This document shows positions 27,969 through 42,349 of a stretch of DNA of 64,000 bases, one piece after another. Source of the stretch: Numida meleagris (lineage: Eukaryota; Chordata; Aves; Galliformes; Numididae); NCBI RefSeq assembly GCF_002078875.1, contig NC_034414.1, positions 14,620,107-14,684,106 on the forward strand. The letters are read 5' to 3'. Under the pieces are notes generated by a model. It was given only the letters and a program-made list of their open reading frames with translations. It did no database searches and had not been told where the DNA came from. A program made the position numbers and the translations under genes. The first letter of the stretch is position 1; every line of letters begins with the position of its first letter.

Positions 27969-27987
27969 TTTATTTATTTATTTATTA
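27969..27987. repeat. Microsatellite (TTTA)n
   Basis: Four to five ttta units in an otherwise unique AT-rich segment. Confidence 0.85.
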
Positions 27988-28399
27988 TTGTTTCTCCTTG
28001 AAGCAGTGACTGCAAATGCTGTGATAAGAAGACTGAAAGGTTCACTTAGTTTCAGCTGCAGTTTCCCTAAGTGCTTCTGTGTCCCCCGCTGAACTGCTGT
28101 TTTGTAACACTGGGGGTGGAGCACGCTTTGGGGATATTCCACTGCTCTCCTGCCTCCATCACAAACGCATGCCACCCCACCACCAAGCACCTTCCTCTCC
28201 TCTCCCTACTCCCTTTCCTTCCTGCAAAAGGACAGTAATCATCAAGAAAGGAAGGCATACCATCACCTTCTTCAGGCTTTTCTACTCTGATCAATATATA
28301 GCACCTGCACCATTTTCTAAGTAGCTCTGTTCCTGCAACATGTCCTCCACAAAGCACAAACACAGCTTGCTGCAGACTAACAAGCTGCATAGCGAACTC

Positions 28400-28830
28400 G
28401 CACAACTCCCAGAATTCAACGCTTCAGACTAAAACGGGGCAGCAGAGGGTCTGGAGCTGCGGCTCAGTGGTCTGAGGAGAAAGCTCTGCCAGTTTGTGCC
28501 CCTTCATAATGGGCAGTGAGCATGCAGGGCGAGTGCAGCAAGGCGGGAGAAAAGAGACTGTGCAGGGAATCATATAACAAGTGCTGGGCTTTGCAGTCCA
28601 TAATGGGGGTGAGTCAGACTCTGAAGTGCTGTGCTGCTATCTTGGTTCCAGCAGATGCTAATCCAGCTGGTCAGGTAAAGTGTGCTTTCAGGAGGCCGAT
28701 AGGAGTAAGCATATGGAGGCTCCGGGACTTCTCCAGGGTTTGTAGTCGCTCTGCCTATCACACAGAGAAGAACCACCTATGTAATGCAAATCCATGGGGA
28801 CCGAGAAGGCAGCCTCCCTTGGGGCTCGCT
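28400..28830. promoter_or_regulatory. GC-richer block with an AP-1-like site
   Basis: Elevated GC with scattered CpG. It contains tgagtcag near 28610 (AP-1 consensus), and ttcataatggg and gtccataatggg, a near-repeat of cataatgggs at about 28505 and 28600. Possible regulatory DNA. No coding signal convinces me. Confidence 0.2.
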
Positions 28831-31800
28831 GTAGTGGGGTAACCGAAGACTGAGCTGCATGGCAGACCAGTGGGGCAGCTTCTGCTGTGACACTTTCAGA
28901 GTCAGCTGCAGGCCCTGTGGTGCCACAGCCCCAGATTCAACCAGGAACCTTTCATCACCTTCAGAAAAATGAGTGCAGAAACTTAAAATACTGATTTCAA
29001 AATAGGGAGTAAAACACTGGGACAGAATGACAATGCTCCCTTGCCCTGCTTCTTGAATACCCAGCAGGATTTGAGGGTTTTTTTTTCTTTAGGGGACAAA
29101 GTGCCCAACCTAAAGCCTACAGTGGCCAACCCAAAGGGCTAGGACTGACTTCTCTGCGCTGAAGGGCTGAGGGACTCTCAGTCAGGAGCCAGGGAGCCGC
29201 TTGGTCAGTGGTGCAGGAGGCAGAACGGACACCGCTCCTCCCTCCCTTCGCTGCGCAGGTCCTGCAGTGCTGGCAGGAACAACAGCTTGTGTTTGTCAGC
29301 AAACTAAGCAGCTGTGACTCCAGCACTGCTCTAAGAGAAGGCACAGGCAGAGGCAAGGAGCTGTTTTTTGAGTTATTTTACTCAGACTGGAAGCATGCCC
29401 CAGCCCCTCGGAAGCCAACTCTTTTTGGGAGGTGGCACAGCAGTGACGGTGTGATCCTCAGCTGAATCATCAGAGCCGAGCTACTTTCTGAACCACTCTT
29501 TGTTGCCATCTCTTTGCAAGCCGGCAGCCTCCACTCCCTCCTCCCCTTCCCAAAACTAAAGCTCCATGATGATGTAAAAACATTCCTTTGGGGCTGGAGG
29601 TAGGAAAACTAGGACACCACAGTACAGAAAACGCTCAGCACTGCATGAAATATTCACTATCAACTGAAACAGGTTTACCCGGAGGAGGGTATGATGAAGA
29701 GGAAACGGGGAATCAATTTCACTGTCCTCTGGTTTGTTATTCTGGCTTCTTCTCTTCTCCAAATAAGCTACACATTTTTGGAAGCTTCTGTCTGACCTAA
29801 TTCTCATTCCCTTGCTTTTCAGTCCCCCTAACCCTCCTGTTTTATGAGCAAATCAACATGCATCCTTAAAGCATGATTCTAAAGACCACTGTTCCCCAGA
29901 ACAGAGCTAATAACGTAATGACGCATCAGAGAGAGGAGAGAGCATGTGCAGCCGGAGTGATCCACCATTTAAGCATCAGGGGGGTGAGGAAGCACCAAGT
30001 GGTGCCCACCAGTCCCTTTAAAAGCTTTCCTGTTCCCTTAGAAGAAACCAAAAGAACAAGCAGGATCAGAGTGTTCCAGCAGCACCATGGGAAAAGGGAG
30101 AAGACCAGGAGAGGTGAAGCAATGGACAACAGGAGTTAGAGCTGTGGTTCTCCATGAGTATCCTGGTATGGGAGATGGAGGCAAAGCCCAAGTGCCCTGG
30201 CCATGCTCGGTGGGAGGAACACGCATTTGTCTGCCTGGGATACAGCCCCTGTGCAAACCACCTCCCCAGCTTTTTCAGCACTCAGTGCATTCAGACAACA
30301 CATATGGGAAATCACCCATTTAATCTTTTTTCAATGAGCTCTCACAGAGAATGGGGCTTATACAAAAAGCCAAGCTCCCCTACTGACAGAAAAAAAAAAA
30401 GCTACGACTGAAAGCTAATCTGCAATGAATACATTTTCCGCTCAACCAAACCCCAAATGTGTTTTATCAAAAAAGGAGCTCTTTAAATCATCACCTGCTC
30501 CAAAGGGCATTTTCCTAATGACAAAGAGCGTGCGTGCTAGACGTACCTTCCACTATGAGTGACAGAGAGCCAAACCATCTTACCAGAACAACTTACAGGG
30601 AAGCTATGCTCGCCTCAGTCCGAGCTGGAGTTGTTTTGCTTGCTCTTGCTGCATGCTGGATGGGCCATTACATCACATCCCTCTGAGACCACCTTATTGC
30701 CAGCAGGGGTCCTACACAGGCCCACCAGGCCCATGGAGAGCAGGAACACACATGACTTGGATGCCAGCAGTCAGTCCCAAATTTACCAATGCCACACAAA
30801 AAGGAGGATTCCTTCCTTCATCTCAGTCTGAGCTTATCACTTAAATCTGATTAAGACAGTGCTGATGAAAATTGATTTTTAAAATGTTTGTCAATTATCA
30901 TTTTCTTATTCATATATTTTTTTTTAAGGCCCCAGTTAACATCATGTTTTTGTGTTTACATGCATCACAACAAAGGAAAGACATTTCTAGCCTTACCATG
31001 ACTGTGAAAGGAGCTGCCCAGGAACCCCAGGGCAGTCCAGCTAGTGCAGGTTTCCCAACAGATGCTGGTAGTCACTGCTTATGGAAACACACCAGCACAC
31101 AAAGCAACAAGGAGTGATTCTCTCCCAGTGCATCTGCTCCCAGCTTCTGGCAGTCAGCAAGGACCACTTGACCTGGAGCATCTGTCCAAACAGCTCTCTC
31201 TACCTCTTGAACCTCCACATGCTTCTGGCTCCCACTACTTTGCGCAACATCATGATGTGTGTTTTATTCACTTTAAACCTCCTACCTCAGCCATTTAACT
31301 GCTTTCCCTCTCATTCTGGTGGGTCACTCCCTAATCAAAACCTATGCTCTTGTGATGGTCAGCAGTAAGCCAGGATTAGGACTCCCATTTCTAGAAGTAT
31401 TTGGGAAATCAGATGAAGACTACCTACCTGGATCCATTTTCACCTTTTCCCCATAAATTCAGTCACTTCAGCAATTCCTTGCTTGCTAACAGCAGAAGTG
31501 TTTTCTGTTCTGTTAAGTGATTTGTATATGATTATATATGATTGTATGTCCATAAGGACAGAGAAATCTTTTTCCATCCACTGATGGCAAGTTCCTAAAT
31601 GTCAATATTAGCTCTCTTCACTCATGCTTTTCCAGAGAAGCAATTGCTGGAAAGAAAAGAAGATTCTGTAACCCAAAGCAGATTATGATGGAGTGAATGG
31701 ATGGATAATAACAGATAAATGCTCTCCCAAGCTAAGCTGGAGGGAGAAGACTGGTGGGAAAAAGTCCCAGATGAGCATCTATTTACACCAGTAAACTATG

Positions 31801-33049
31801 TTGTTAAGTATTTGCTTACCTGCAAAGCTCTGAAATACATACCTAGTTCTTTTTACTACCTGCTGCTAATATTTGCTTTTAGTAATAATGTTTGACTTTA
31901 TGATCCAGACACTTGCTCTTTTATTTTAATTAAAATCTATGAGAAGAGCTTTTATACAGGTGTTCCCTCTGAACAAGGTTACTTCTACGCTATGCCCTGA
32001 GAGGACTGACGTGGGAGGTGCTGTGAGTGACTCCATCAATGAGGACCACCAGCTAAACAGTACGACTGTATTTGAGGATTGGCACACTTCCACTGCACAG
32101 GCAGTCACTCTCCAGACTAGCTGTCTCACCAGGGGATTGTGTATTTGCTGCCCATGCAAAGTCAGGAATACGGAGAAGTCACATGGCCACTGTTACATTA
32201 CAGCATCTGCAGGACAGAAACAAGCAGAGCCTCACTACCTGCACGAACAACTCCTCAGCTTGGTTCTGGCAGCTTCTGCAAGAAAAATTGCTTAAAGAGA
32301 CACTGCCTAATTCCTATATACTCTACAGGTCTTATTAAAATCCTCCAGGAGAGAGTCACAAGCACAATTAGAGCTGGTTCCAGTAGCACACAGCTGCATC
32401 CTGTGATAAGCAGGGGATTGAGAGCATGGCAACACAATTTGACTCAGCCAAAACAGCTATCACAGGCACTGATCATCACTACCGTTTCTTCTACTCATAT
32501 GCTGTCACTGTGCTGGCAGCAGCAAACTTCATAGGGAATAAGCACACCTGGGACAGGGCAGAATTTGGCAGGCACCTGAAACTCAGCAGATGTCAGATGT
32601 TTTATATAGCACGCATTTTCCCTGGAAAATCAGTCTGTTTGGATAAACATTCATTGATTCAAATGGAGACACCAATCCTCTTCTCCTCCACCTGCTAGCT
32701 GCACCATTTAGGAAGATCTGGCCACAATTTCTTGCGTATTTTTGAGGAATCTTCTCTGAGGGAGAATCTATACCCTCTGGCTTCCAAGCAGGAATCACCA
32801 CTGCATGATCCTCTGTAGACAGCCCTGGATTATGTTCCATCATTAACTGCAGGCACAGGGGCCAAACTGAGCTCCCTGCCTCAAATTTAAGGCAGTTTTC
32901 TGGGTAAGGAAAAACACATTGGCAATCTATTGTTGACCAGTACCACCCACATGAAAAAAGGAAATGGTAGGGCTGTCATCATCTAGTACTACTTTAAGTG
33001 CTGCCTGAAGTGAAAATCATTGCATTTGTTTGCCATTTCCCTTTAGGTT

Positions 33050-33210
33050 AGCCACTTATTTGTGCTTCCCTGCAAATAGGGAACAATAATACTGATTTTG
33101 TAGGAATGAGATTCATTCTTCCAGTTTCATTTATGAATTCTGCATGGGATTCTGGTGGAGCCTCATTCATGATGTTTTGCAAAGTGCTGTGAAACTCTAG
33201 TGAAATGTAG
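33050..33210 (+). mobile_element. MIR-type SINE remnant with 3' tail
   Basis: cttccctgcaaatagggaac, aataatactgattttgtagg and, further on, ttttgcaaagtgctgtgaaa follow the order of the MIR 3' half in amniote genomes (cccatctgtaaaatagggataataatact, then a tttgtaaagcgct-type segment). Plus orientation. Confidence 0.6.
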
Positions 33211-33498
33211 TGTTCCTGTAACGTGAGATTGGAAGAAGAGCATTACGCAACAAGCAGTATCTAGTTCCTTCTCTACCTCCTCCACGTGCCTTCAAGGGAT
33301 GTACCTGATGTCACATCCACTTGATCTATCCTTTTCTTGACTACTGGTATGGTTAATTTTTGGAGTAAGGATTGCTTGTTTGTATCTGTTTGGACAATAC
33401 CACATTCATGATTCGGTCAAATCCACGGAAAATGCCACTAATAATAATTTCAAAGAATATCATGTTCCCTGTATCATTCTGTTTATACATTTTAGACA

Positions 33499-33516
33499 AA
33501 AAAAAAAAAAAAAAGA
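33499..33516. repeat. Poly-A run of about 17
   Basis: Uninterrupted A run after ttttagac. No retroposed gene is recognisable upstream. Shorter A or T runs occur at 5037-5056, 10503-10513, 26861-26873, 42806-42817, 43504-43520, 45295-45308, 48570-48584, 53263-53274, 53639-53653 and 57340-57351 (all approximate). Confidence 0.8.
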
Positions 33517-35469
33517 TGCTGGATTAGTAAGCGTCTGTCAGAAATACAGAAGGCCAGCCCCTGTGAAGCTGCCCAAGGAGAGCTCTAGAGATAAATAGCT
33601 CAGCTATTTCTATCTGCACATATTGTTCTATGGCATTATTAATGCCTGCTGCAAACTTGGCTTCCAGTGGGTGCCTTCTCTGGGATCAGTAGGTGTTCAC
33701 AAAGCTTTTCCTTTGCAGAAGGTGTTAACAGCACTGCTTACAAGCAATATCCCCAGTGTCTGTATTGTCGTGGGGATTTCTGCAGATGGCTCACAGTGAT
33801 GACTTACTAATTTATTACTGCTCCCTGCTCTTCTTCCTTCCCCTCCCTCTACGCAAACTCTGTCTAGCATTGTCCCTCCTTTCCTTTATCTGTAGCAGGC
33901 AATCTGCAAGAAGCATTGGCAAATGGGGGGAAGCTGGTTTGAAGGAGATGGGCAGAAGCACCTCAGGCAGGTGCACAGCTCAGAGGTGAGTGACTGCACA
34001 GCCATAAGTCACATGTGTCAGCCTTGCATGAGATAAACTGGCAACCAGCCATCAAGGTAAACTGCCTTCTGAATTCAGCAGTGTCAATTGTCACGATGTT
34101 AAAAAGAGATGGAAGGAGGGAGAGCGAGGATGGCACAAGCTGGTGAACATTTACAAGTGAACCAAACCAGACAGATAGAAAAAGAAGTCAAGGACAATAC
34201 ACACTAAACATACTCTGCTGCTGCGAGATCAGTCTTGCCGACCTTGGCCAATGATTAATGTTACTTTAGAGCACATACAGGTCTGCTCTCAATATGACTC
34301 CCTTTGGACTGCGAGTGGAAAAAATGCCATTCAGGCTGTGTGGGAGAATTTACGAGGAGTAAAATGAATACGTATTGCCATTCAAATCATTTTGTTTCTG
34401 GCTGTATTTTAGGGCTGAATTTCATAGTGTGCAACTTTGTTTCTGGGGGCCAGGTATCATATCTCTGTATAGCAAAAAACAGTGGTAGCTCTGAGTCAGC
34501 TGGGCTGCTTGAAGAAAGTGGAGAAGGACAGTGCAGACAGGAGCTCATCAAACACACAGTATCTTTCCTCAGCTGTTACTCTTCCTGACATGTTAAGCTA
34601 CATCCAGCAAACTATTTGCAAGGCACAATAAACCCATCTTGTAATTTACCAGAGAAATTTGAATTCTAAGAGTTGTGGGGAGGTTCAAGATGTCAAGAAG
34701 AGGAGCCTGCAGGAGGGAGCAAAGCAGCAACTTGGAGTGACAGGACTGTGTCCTGGAGAGGTTCCTGATCCCTAGCATGATGCAAAGCCACAAGAGAAGC
34801 TCTCTAACAGCAACCTGTGCGTCTCCGGACTACATCATGTGTAGTTCTAGCTAACTCACAAGCCAACGAGATGTGTGAGAATGTTTCAAAACAAACAGAA
34901 GTCACAGGGTCTAAAACATCCTCTCCTTATGTGCTTTTCTTACTGAGATTTGCTTTTACATTCCTGAATTTGTAGTATCTACTTCCTTCCCCTTCTCCCT
35001 TTACTTACTTTGCATTTACAAGGAAATCACAGAGAATTCAAGTCTGTTGAGTTCCGCCCAATATATTTTTAATTCATTTCATAGCCTTACCAGCATTCCA
35101 TCAAAAGCAGGGATGCCTCAAAGAGGGAGTCTTTAAGGAATACCCAAAGAAAAGGCTCCCTCATGTGAGTACAGCAGACAGCCACTAAACACTGGTCACA
35201 GCTGTCCACTGACTCCCATATAAACATGGCATGTGCATGGCCTGAGATAAAACCTAAGCACGTTTTTCCCTAAGGAGCAATGCCATCGATTTCAGTCACC
35301 ATTCTCTACGTGCACCTGGGCACCAGCTATTTACACCAGTTGGCACTTCCAGTCATCCAAATACTTCACATAATTCATAAGCCTGGAGCAGTAAACACCC
35401 ACCTTCCTGCCATTTATATCTTTCCCCAGGAGAGCCCTGCTCAGACACAGCACCGAGGTTTCTGCTTTT

Positions 35470-35550
35470 TACCCAATTTTCCAGCTGGGTTAACTGAGGC
35501 ATGCTGAGGTCAAGTGACTCGCCCAAGGCCACTCAGTCAGCTGCTTAGCC
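35470..35550 (-). mobile_element. MIR-type SINE remnant
   Basis: ttttccagctgggttaactg, aggcatgctgaggtcaagtg and actcgcccaaggccactcag are a clear reverse-complement MIR core. This is the best preserved MIR in the window. Confidence 0.75.
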
Positions 35551-37039
35551 AGCCCCACACCCCTGGCACCAGCAGTCTTAGGGACATTTGCTCCAGCCAC
35601 TGGACCGTAAGGTTTCCCTCTGCATTGTTAGATGGCGTGCACAACACCTACAGGCCAGAGGAATCTTTGACTTCCAGCTGTAAGATGCTTGAGAAGAGTG
35701 GGAAGTTAGCAGGAGGTAGTACAGTGGGGATGGAGCAGTAATGAGGGCAGGCGCAGGTGTGGGAATTCTCATTTAGGAGACAAACAGCTGCTCTTCATGG
35801 CAGATGGTGCCTATAACTGATTACTTTTAATAAGAATGACTTATAAGTATGCATCAGAGTGCCTTGGACAGAAAGAACCATGTAACTTGCTGAAGATGTG
35901 CCTTCCTCAGCTCCTAAAAACAGTGGGTATCAATGGGAAATCAGGTTTAGACTATGCTGAGAACTCTTCAGATGGCTGACCTCAGTTCACAAGAAAAGCA
36001 GCTCCCACAGAGAAGAGAGAGAGATGGAAGCTGCATCACGCTACAGCAATAGGTCTTATTAATCACAGAGATGTGGAAAGAGAAAATTTCACAGATTGTA
36101 CTCAGAGACTTTTCCTGCCTTTTGGGAGAAGCCCAACTAAATACCTTTCTCCATTTATTTAAAATACACGAAGCAAAATGTTTCAAATAAATGCTAGGAA
36201 GAGTTGCGACACAAATCAAAGCCAAACTTGCTCTGCACTGCTTGCACTTACTCTCCTTGAGCCCCACAACAGATTATGGGAAATAGCTTACTCTCTCCTT
36301 AGGATCAGTAACTGTGGCACAGAACTAGGTGTAGATCTACTGAGGATTGTAACTACAGCTACAGATATAGCCCTTACCTTCCTCTGGTCATCACCTTCTG
36401 GTGTGCCTTCTGTGCTCCCAGGAACATGACGTAGCTGCAGTCACACGGCTGCACTTATTATGAATTGGGAGCGTAATCAGATCAGGCTCTGAAATTTATC
36501 ATAACAAGCCTCTCCTTTTCAGTCATAGTGTTTATGCTCCTGTATCTTTCACTTTGCCTTTGGTTTCTCACAGAGATTGGATTTTTCCAAAGAAGGTTTC
36601 TTTGCTCTCTAGGATTCAAGGGACAAAATACATTCCCCTCACATCTACACGTCTAGTCTCTTCTCCACACAAGACAGCAAATTTTTAAAAGAAATCAGTA
36701 CTCTCAAATTGCTCTGCACAAAGAGTGGACTAAAGATTATCTTTTTCTATTCAGCATAATTTCAAGAGGGTATTAAATTCTATGAAAAAAAAGAAATTAT
36801 TGGTTCAGAATGACATGTTTAATATATGGAGCAAGTTCTGAGGCAGGAGAAGCTCATGTTTTAGCAGCTATTCCAGCCCGTTTACTTATCTACACAAATT
36901 CTATGGATAATCTCCCAAAATTTCAAGTAATCTGCAACAGAAATATTATTCTTGCCTGCCACTGTCCGGCAAGGAGACTAGCATGTCTGCCCATACAAAT
37001 CACCACTGTTCAATTAAGATCTAGACCTGAGAGCCAAAA

Positions 37040-37140
37040 CTGTAGACGTGTTTCCCTTCTGACTTCCAGAAAGTCACCTTGCTTCTCACTGCTTGCCTTC
37101 ACCTGTAAAATGGGGAACATTAACAATGCTAAAGATAGTA
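37040..37140 (+). mobile_element. MIR-type SINE remnant
   Basis: gaaagtcaccttgcttctca, ctgcttgccttcacctgtaa and aatggggaacattaacaatg follow the MIR core in plus orientation (gtcacttaacctctctgcctcagtttcctcatctgtaaaatgggga). Confidence 0.7.
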
Positions 37141-37149
37141 AGATCCACT

Positions 37150-40100
37150 ATGAAATATTCCCCTGAATAAAAGCAGACACTACTGAGGGGTTAACAAGGT
37201 TAGGCAGCTAGTGCCTCTCTCTTTCTTTAGCTGGTCTGTTGACAGTACTTGCTTCCATATATTCACCTTTTTTTCCCCCACAGCAGAATCAGCTTAAAGG
37301 ATCCCTGTGCCTGCACCTCAGAAATTCCCGTGCACAGCCCAGCATATTAATTTAAACCACAGATAATGGTAAGCCGATGCATCTGATGCACGTTCTGTTC
37401 AGCCACCTCTGCGATAAGAAAGTAACGAGCATTAAGAGGATGTAAATACCTTAAGCCACTGCAACCACTTGCTTAGTAATGCAAGCCTGAGCACCTAGTC
37501 CTGGCTGGTGGGGACCATGAGGACTAGGCTCTGACTGTCTCGTAAATTAGATTACCAGTAAAATATCTGGAGAGCATTTCTGTTCTTCTACATTCAGCCT
37601 CTCTGTCTCGAGCAGAATATCCATAAAACATAAGTTGATTTAGCACGTTATGAATCCATAAGAAAAGGGAAGAGCTGAGAAATACAAGTTTTAAGGACAT
37701 CATGTGAAAGATGAATGCCACTAGAAAGTGCACACCTGCAACAGAAGAGATCAAAGTTCCCTCTGAGCTGTAGTCCATGAGTTGCAAGTGAAAGCTCAGT
37801 CCTTCTTCCCAGCCTACACCCTTTGTCTTCAAACCACAAGGCTAATTCTACAGCTTCTCTCAGTATTTCACTGTTGGCTGCTGAACAGTCAAAATAAATA
37901 AAAAGAAGCCAGGTGAGGGCAATGCCTAGAAGTTTTGGACAATAAGATGGAGCACTGGTTCTTTAGCAACGACCTTAACTTGGTACAGCATCTCCCACCT
38001 CTCATTTCCATATATCCTGTCCCACTGTCTGTACCGCTGGTACCACTTCCATTAGACTAAATTGGATTGAGAGTGGAAATGGATTCAAAATTACATAGGC
38101 AAGAATGGGATACTGCCAATGCAATCATGTTCTCCACAACAGTCCTTTCACCTTCACCAAGCTTGTGCATGTTTGTAGTTCCTGCTCTGTTTATAATTTT
38201 ACCTAGGATATACTTCTGAGTCGCCACTATTATTATGTAGGAATAAAGAAGTCAAACACTGCTAACGCCAGTAGAGATGCTACTGGTTACTCTGTTCACT
38301 AAGTTTTTTGCTTGTTGCTATCTGGTCTTTCTAAATACCCTCAGGCAATGATGTTTTCTCATTGGCTTAAGGACTGCTATTTTCTGTGCATGGCCACTAG
38401 CTATGTGAGAAGGGCATATACTATTCATTATTTACCACGACAAACTCTTTCCTGCTTTAAAGGTTATGGTCAGTCAACAAGAAGGCAACATGAAACATAA
38501 ACCAGAAATAGCGAAGATAGAACAGCAACTAATATGATGATTTTTCTAATAAAATGTCTCTGAAAAATTACTTTCAAATGAGTCATTGAAATGCGGACAA
38601 AAGAGTGGATTCATGGAAACCTCAGTAAGTTCACAAATTAGTGTCATGATTAGGAAACTGGAAGCAGAAACCAGACCTAAATCTATCGTCAAATTCATCT
38701 GAAATGAGTACCATTGCCAACTCTACTGAGGAATATACTTTGGGGAACCTTGCATTTAGGTCAGCAGGAAAGACAAGAGAGATTAAAAAGGCGTTTCCCA
38801 TTTCACAGTTCTATCATGAGCACAACTTTAAGTCAGATGTATATCTACCCTACCTAATTACTAGAGAGGGTGTATTGTAACAAAAGTAATGTATTGATTT
38901 GTATCTCACTGACTGCCAAGAAAGAAAGAGATTCATTGTACAGAGACCTCTAATACCAGGCAAGTACATCACTGAAATAAAGATGGAAACCAGAAAGGAA
39001 AACATTAGTGAGGAGCAGCAGAGCTGCACTTACTCTGCTGCATGAAATGAAGCTGGCTGCTGGCTGCAAGGATCCTCCAGTGAGCATGCACATTCAAATG
39101 GTGCACGGTAACTTGGAGCATATACCCAGCTGCAGTGACTCACATGCTAGCACACTACATTTGCGCTGACAGAGGCAGAACTCCTGGAAGCGATGCCAGC
39201 CAGTACAGGGCAAATGGCAGATGAAGTCTCCTAAAATGCTTCAGATTGGAAACTGCATCCCCTTCTGCTGCATGAACAATTGTCTGGATTCCATTAGGAT
39301 AACTTTCCATTTCTATCACAGTTTTCTTGATGTAAACACAATTCTTTATGAACAACACAGGCGTTTCTTCCCAGTGGTCTTGGCTCACCCTTGGTGTCCA
39401 GAGGCAAGATATCTCCTGATTGTAGATTATAAAGTTAAGTAAAAGCTAACCGTTGCTAAATGAAGTAGTAGATTCTGCACAAGCAGAAGGAAAAAGATTT
39501 AGAAATAAGTCCCTTCTCATGCAAAATGTCTAATGTTTTCACATGAGAATTTACCTTGAGCTGAAAGGATAGCATTTGCAGAAAAGCAGACCAGTTTTTA
39601 AGGATCCTTGAAATCAAGACAGGTAAAGTTTCAGTGCATTACTGCAATCCATACAGTGAAGCAAAGGCTACAAAGAGTGTAAGTCGGAAGCTTGGAGTAC
39701 CTCTATTCAACCAACTGATAATTTTTAATGCCACTTATTTAAGTACTCAGCTACCAGGTATACTGGTATCTCAGATTAGTTAGTGTCAAACATTGGAGGG
39801 TAAATGACCTATTTAAGACAACACTATACTCCTATATTGGAGAAGTGGATTTTTAAAAGCATGTAGTGTGATCAATCCCCATACTAGATCAAAATGTAAG
39901 ACAAATTCTGTAGAGATGTCAGGCTTTCAAGGCTGAACTTGAGGAGAAAGGTGTATTTTCATCAGAGGTTGTTCCCCTTCAATCTTGAGGCAACAGCAGG
40001 ACAAAAAACAGTCCATCCTGTAATCATTTCTTCTGGCTGAAAATGTACATATGGATGTAGAACGACAGAGGGCACAGGACTCTGTAGACAGACTTCCTTC

Positions 40101-40435
40101 TGTCGCTATCTCACTTTTACTCCCAGCTCTTGTGGTGTAGAGCTGGCCATGATATTAAGGGTCTGTGCCATGCTGCACACACAGTTAAAGAGTTGTTGTG
40201 ATGCTTTCACATCTTCCATAATATCCACCTGCATACAAATGTGGCAATGTGCTGCTGGTATTTATCCCAGGCTTTGTCTTTTGCTCCAGCTCTGCAGTTC
40301 ATGGTCATCAAGTCAAAACCAAAGACACCAGCAATTTACTACAGAGAGACTACTTTTTCTTTGTACTGATAGAAAAAAAATGACTGTTGCAAAATTTCCT
40401 TTGAAACCAATTGGAACTGAAGTTACTGGCTAATT
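37150..40435. other. No recognisable feature
   Basis: AT-rich unique intronic sequence with no repeat landmark, gene or RNA structure that I can support. Confidence 0.55.
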
Positions 40436-40440
40436 ATTGT

Positions 40441-40497
40441 GTTCCTGTCCATGTCAATGGGATTAACCTTCTGCGCAAGAGTAGGAGCAGATTTTTA
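40441..40497. repeat. Old hairpin-type repeat fragment
   Basis: tccatgtcaatgggattaac, cttctgcgcaagagtagg and agcagattt fit one arm of the old repeats with gtcaatgggattactc. The second arm is missing. Confidence 0.4.
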
Positions 40498-41843
40498 AAA
40501 TGCTGAAAACAATTATTAAAATAAACTTCCAAAGCTCCAAACTGTAGTGAAATACAAGTGCTAAAAAGAAGCATTTGGTACTAACAAGTCCAACTTGATT
40601 AAAACTTCAGAAGCAGAGGGACTACAAACAATTCTTTCATGGGAGCACTCTTTTCAACAGAGACTAAGTAAGAAATAAATGACAACGAACTATCAACATC
40701 GTGTGTTCATTCAGCATAACTAGAATGAAATAGATTGAAAGAAATTAAAAATAAATTTCGAGACTATAAATTAAAAGATGCCACAGAAGGTATGTAAATT
40801 GAATGCTACAAGGTCTTGTTTTTTGTTTACGAAGAATGTGTTTTCAGTTTGATGGAGAGGCATCATTACAGAGGGAATTTGAGGCATTTTAAACAGCAGA
40901 AGCACTCATTAAGAATTCATTTTTAACAGGAAGACTGAAAAAAAATTAAAATTAATGAGCAGGATGAAGGGGGGGGAACTTTGAAGATGACAGCTTCTTG
41001 CTAAAAAAAAAAGGCACGCTTGATATTAATCACAAGCAGTTCACATACATGCATTACCCCTAACTCCACTATCAGACTCTCCAGGACTAATTCACAGCTG
41101 CTTCGTGTTCACTTTGTGGCAGGCTCACTGGCAAAGCAGGCAAAGCACTGTGTGGCCCTTCAGCCACTGTGGCAGTAAAGAGGAGGAATAAATCCATAGG
41201 CAAAGGACACTGCATGAGGATGCTTTAAACCCCAGAGCTTCAATATTCCTGCAGCAGCAACTAAATGAAACCTTCAGAAAGAGCTACAACTACAGTCTAT
41301 ACCAAAAGCTCAAACTGACTACAGTAGATTCTGAGCAGGAAGAGCACAAGGACTTTTCCTGCACTCCTATCAGGTTTCTTCTGTAAATGAATGAAATTCA
41401 GCTGTCACAATTTGTAATTCCCACATACTAGCTTCTAAGCCTCTTTAAAAATCTGACTGGTTTAGGAACTCAAAACTGGGACATTAGAGAGATTTTCTTC
41501 AACATCCTTTCCTATCCCTTAGCCTTAAAAGGAAGAAAAACACTTTTTAAAAATACACCATTACACACAAACACTGGCAAGACTGCTACAGTGCTGCACA
41601 ACAACACACATGCTGAAAATTCAGTGTTGTGCAACCACCATTTCATTCTTCAATACCACCATACGGTAAAAGAAAGTTTTGATGATGATTCTTGTAAAAA
41701 TTTTTGTTTGTTTCTTTTAAGTGCAGATATTCAAGAGAAAGGGTTTTGTAGGTGACTCTGCTTCAGGCTTACTATGAAAAGTGGTAATGGCAAAAAGGGA
41801 ATATGAAAAAGACTTCACTCTCTCTGGATCTGTTAGTTTAGGT

Positions 41844-41865
41844 AAAATAAATAAATAAATAAAAA
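41844..41865. repeat. Microsatellite (AAAT)n
   Basis: About five perfect aaat units; candidate polymorphic site. Confidence 0.9.
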
Positions 41866-42273
41866 TCGAAAATAGGTCTGGAAAAGAAGAGACTTAATCC
41901 AGGCTGAATTGCCACTGGCAGTGGTACCATGGAGGCATCCTAGGCCAGTATGTAACAAAGAGGAGCAAAAGCATCACCACAGAAATTACTGGAGTGGAGC
42001 AGGAATTGCATGAAGAAATTTGAGGGAATCAGCATTTGCTGTGTATCTCGTTTCACAAAGAGAACACGCCAAAAGACCATTTCATGCTAGGTATCTTCCT
42101 TACTAATGCGTGTTGTTTCAGGGTGATACCACTCCATGCTTGGCCATTCCTACTATCCTCTGTGAGTTACTTTGCTTTCTTTCTACCCATGGGGAGCACC
42201 ATGTAGAAGAGGTGCCCTGCACACTAGACAAACACAACTCTACTGAGAGACAGAGGTCTGTCTGAAAATGATG

Positions 42274-42345
42274 TCTGGATCTGGTCCAAAGCCCACTGAA
42301 ATCAGTGGAAAGACTTCCTGGGAATTCAGTGAGATCAGGCCTAGG
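42274..42345. repeat. Old hairpin-type repeat
   Basis: gtctggatctggtccaaagc and ccactgaaatcagtgg, then ggaattcagtgagatcaggc, form a decayed inverted repeat. The same family as 15195-15266 is likely because both carry caaagcccact/agtgggctttg. Confidence 0.55.
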
Positions 42346-42349
42346 TAAA

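Larger units (their letters stand above)
27350..33045. other. No recognisable gene
   Basis: Intronic, GC-richer on average between 27.4 and 30.3 kb. It contains the (TTTA)n at 27.97 kb and the 28.4-28.8 kb block listed separately. Open frames here are short and unrelated to known families. Confidence 0.55.
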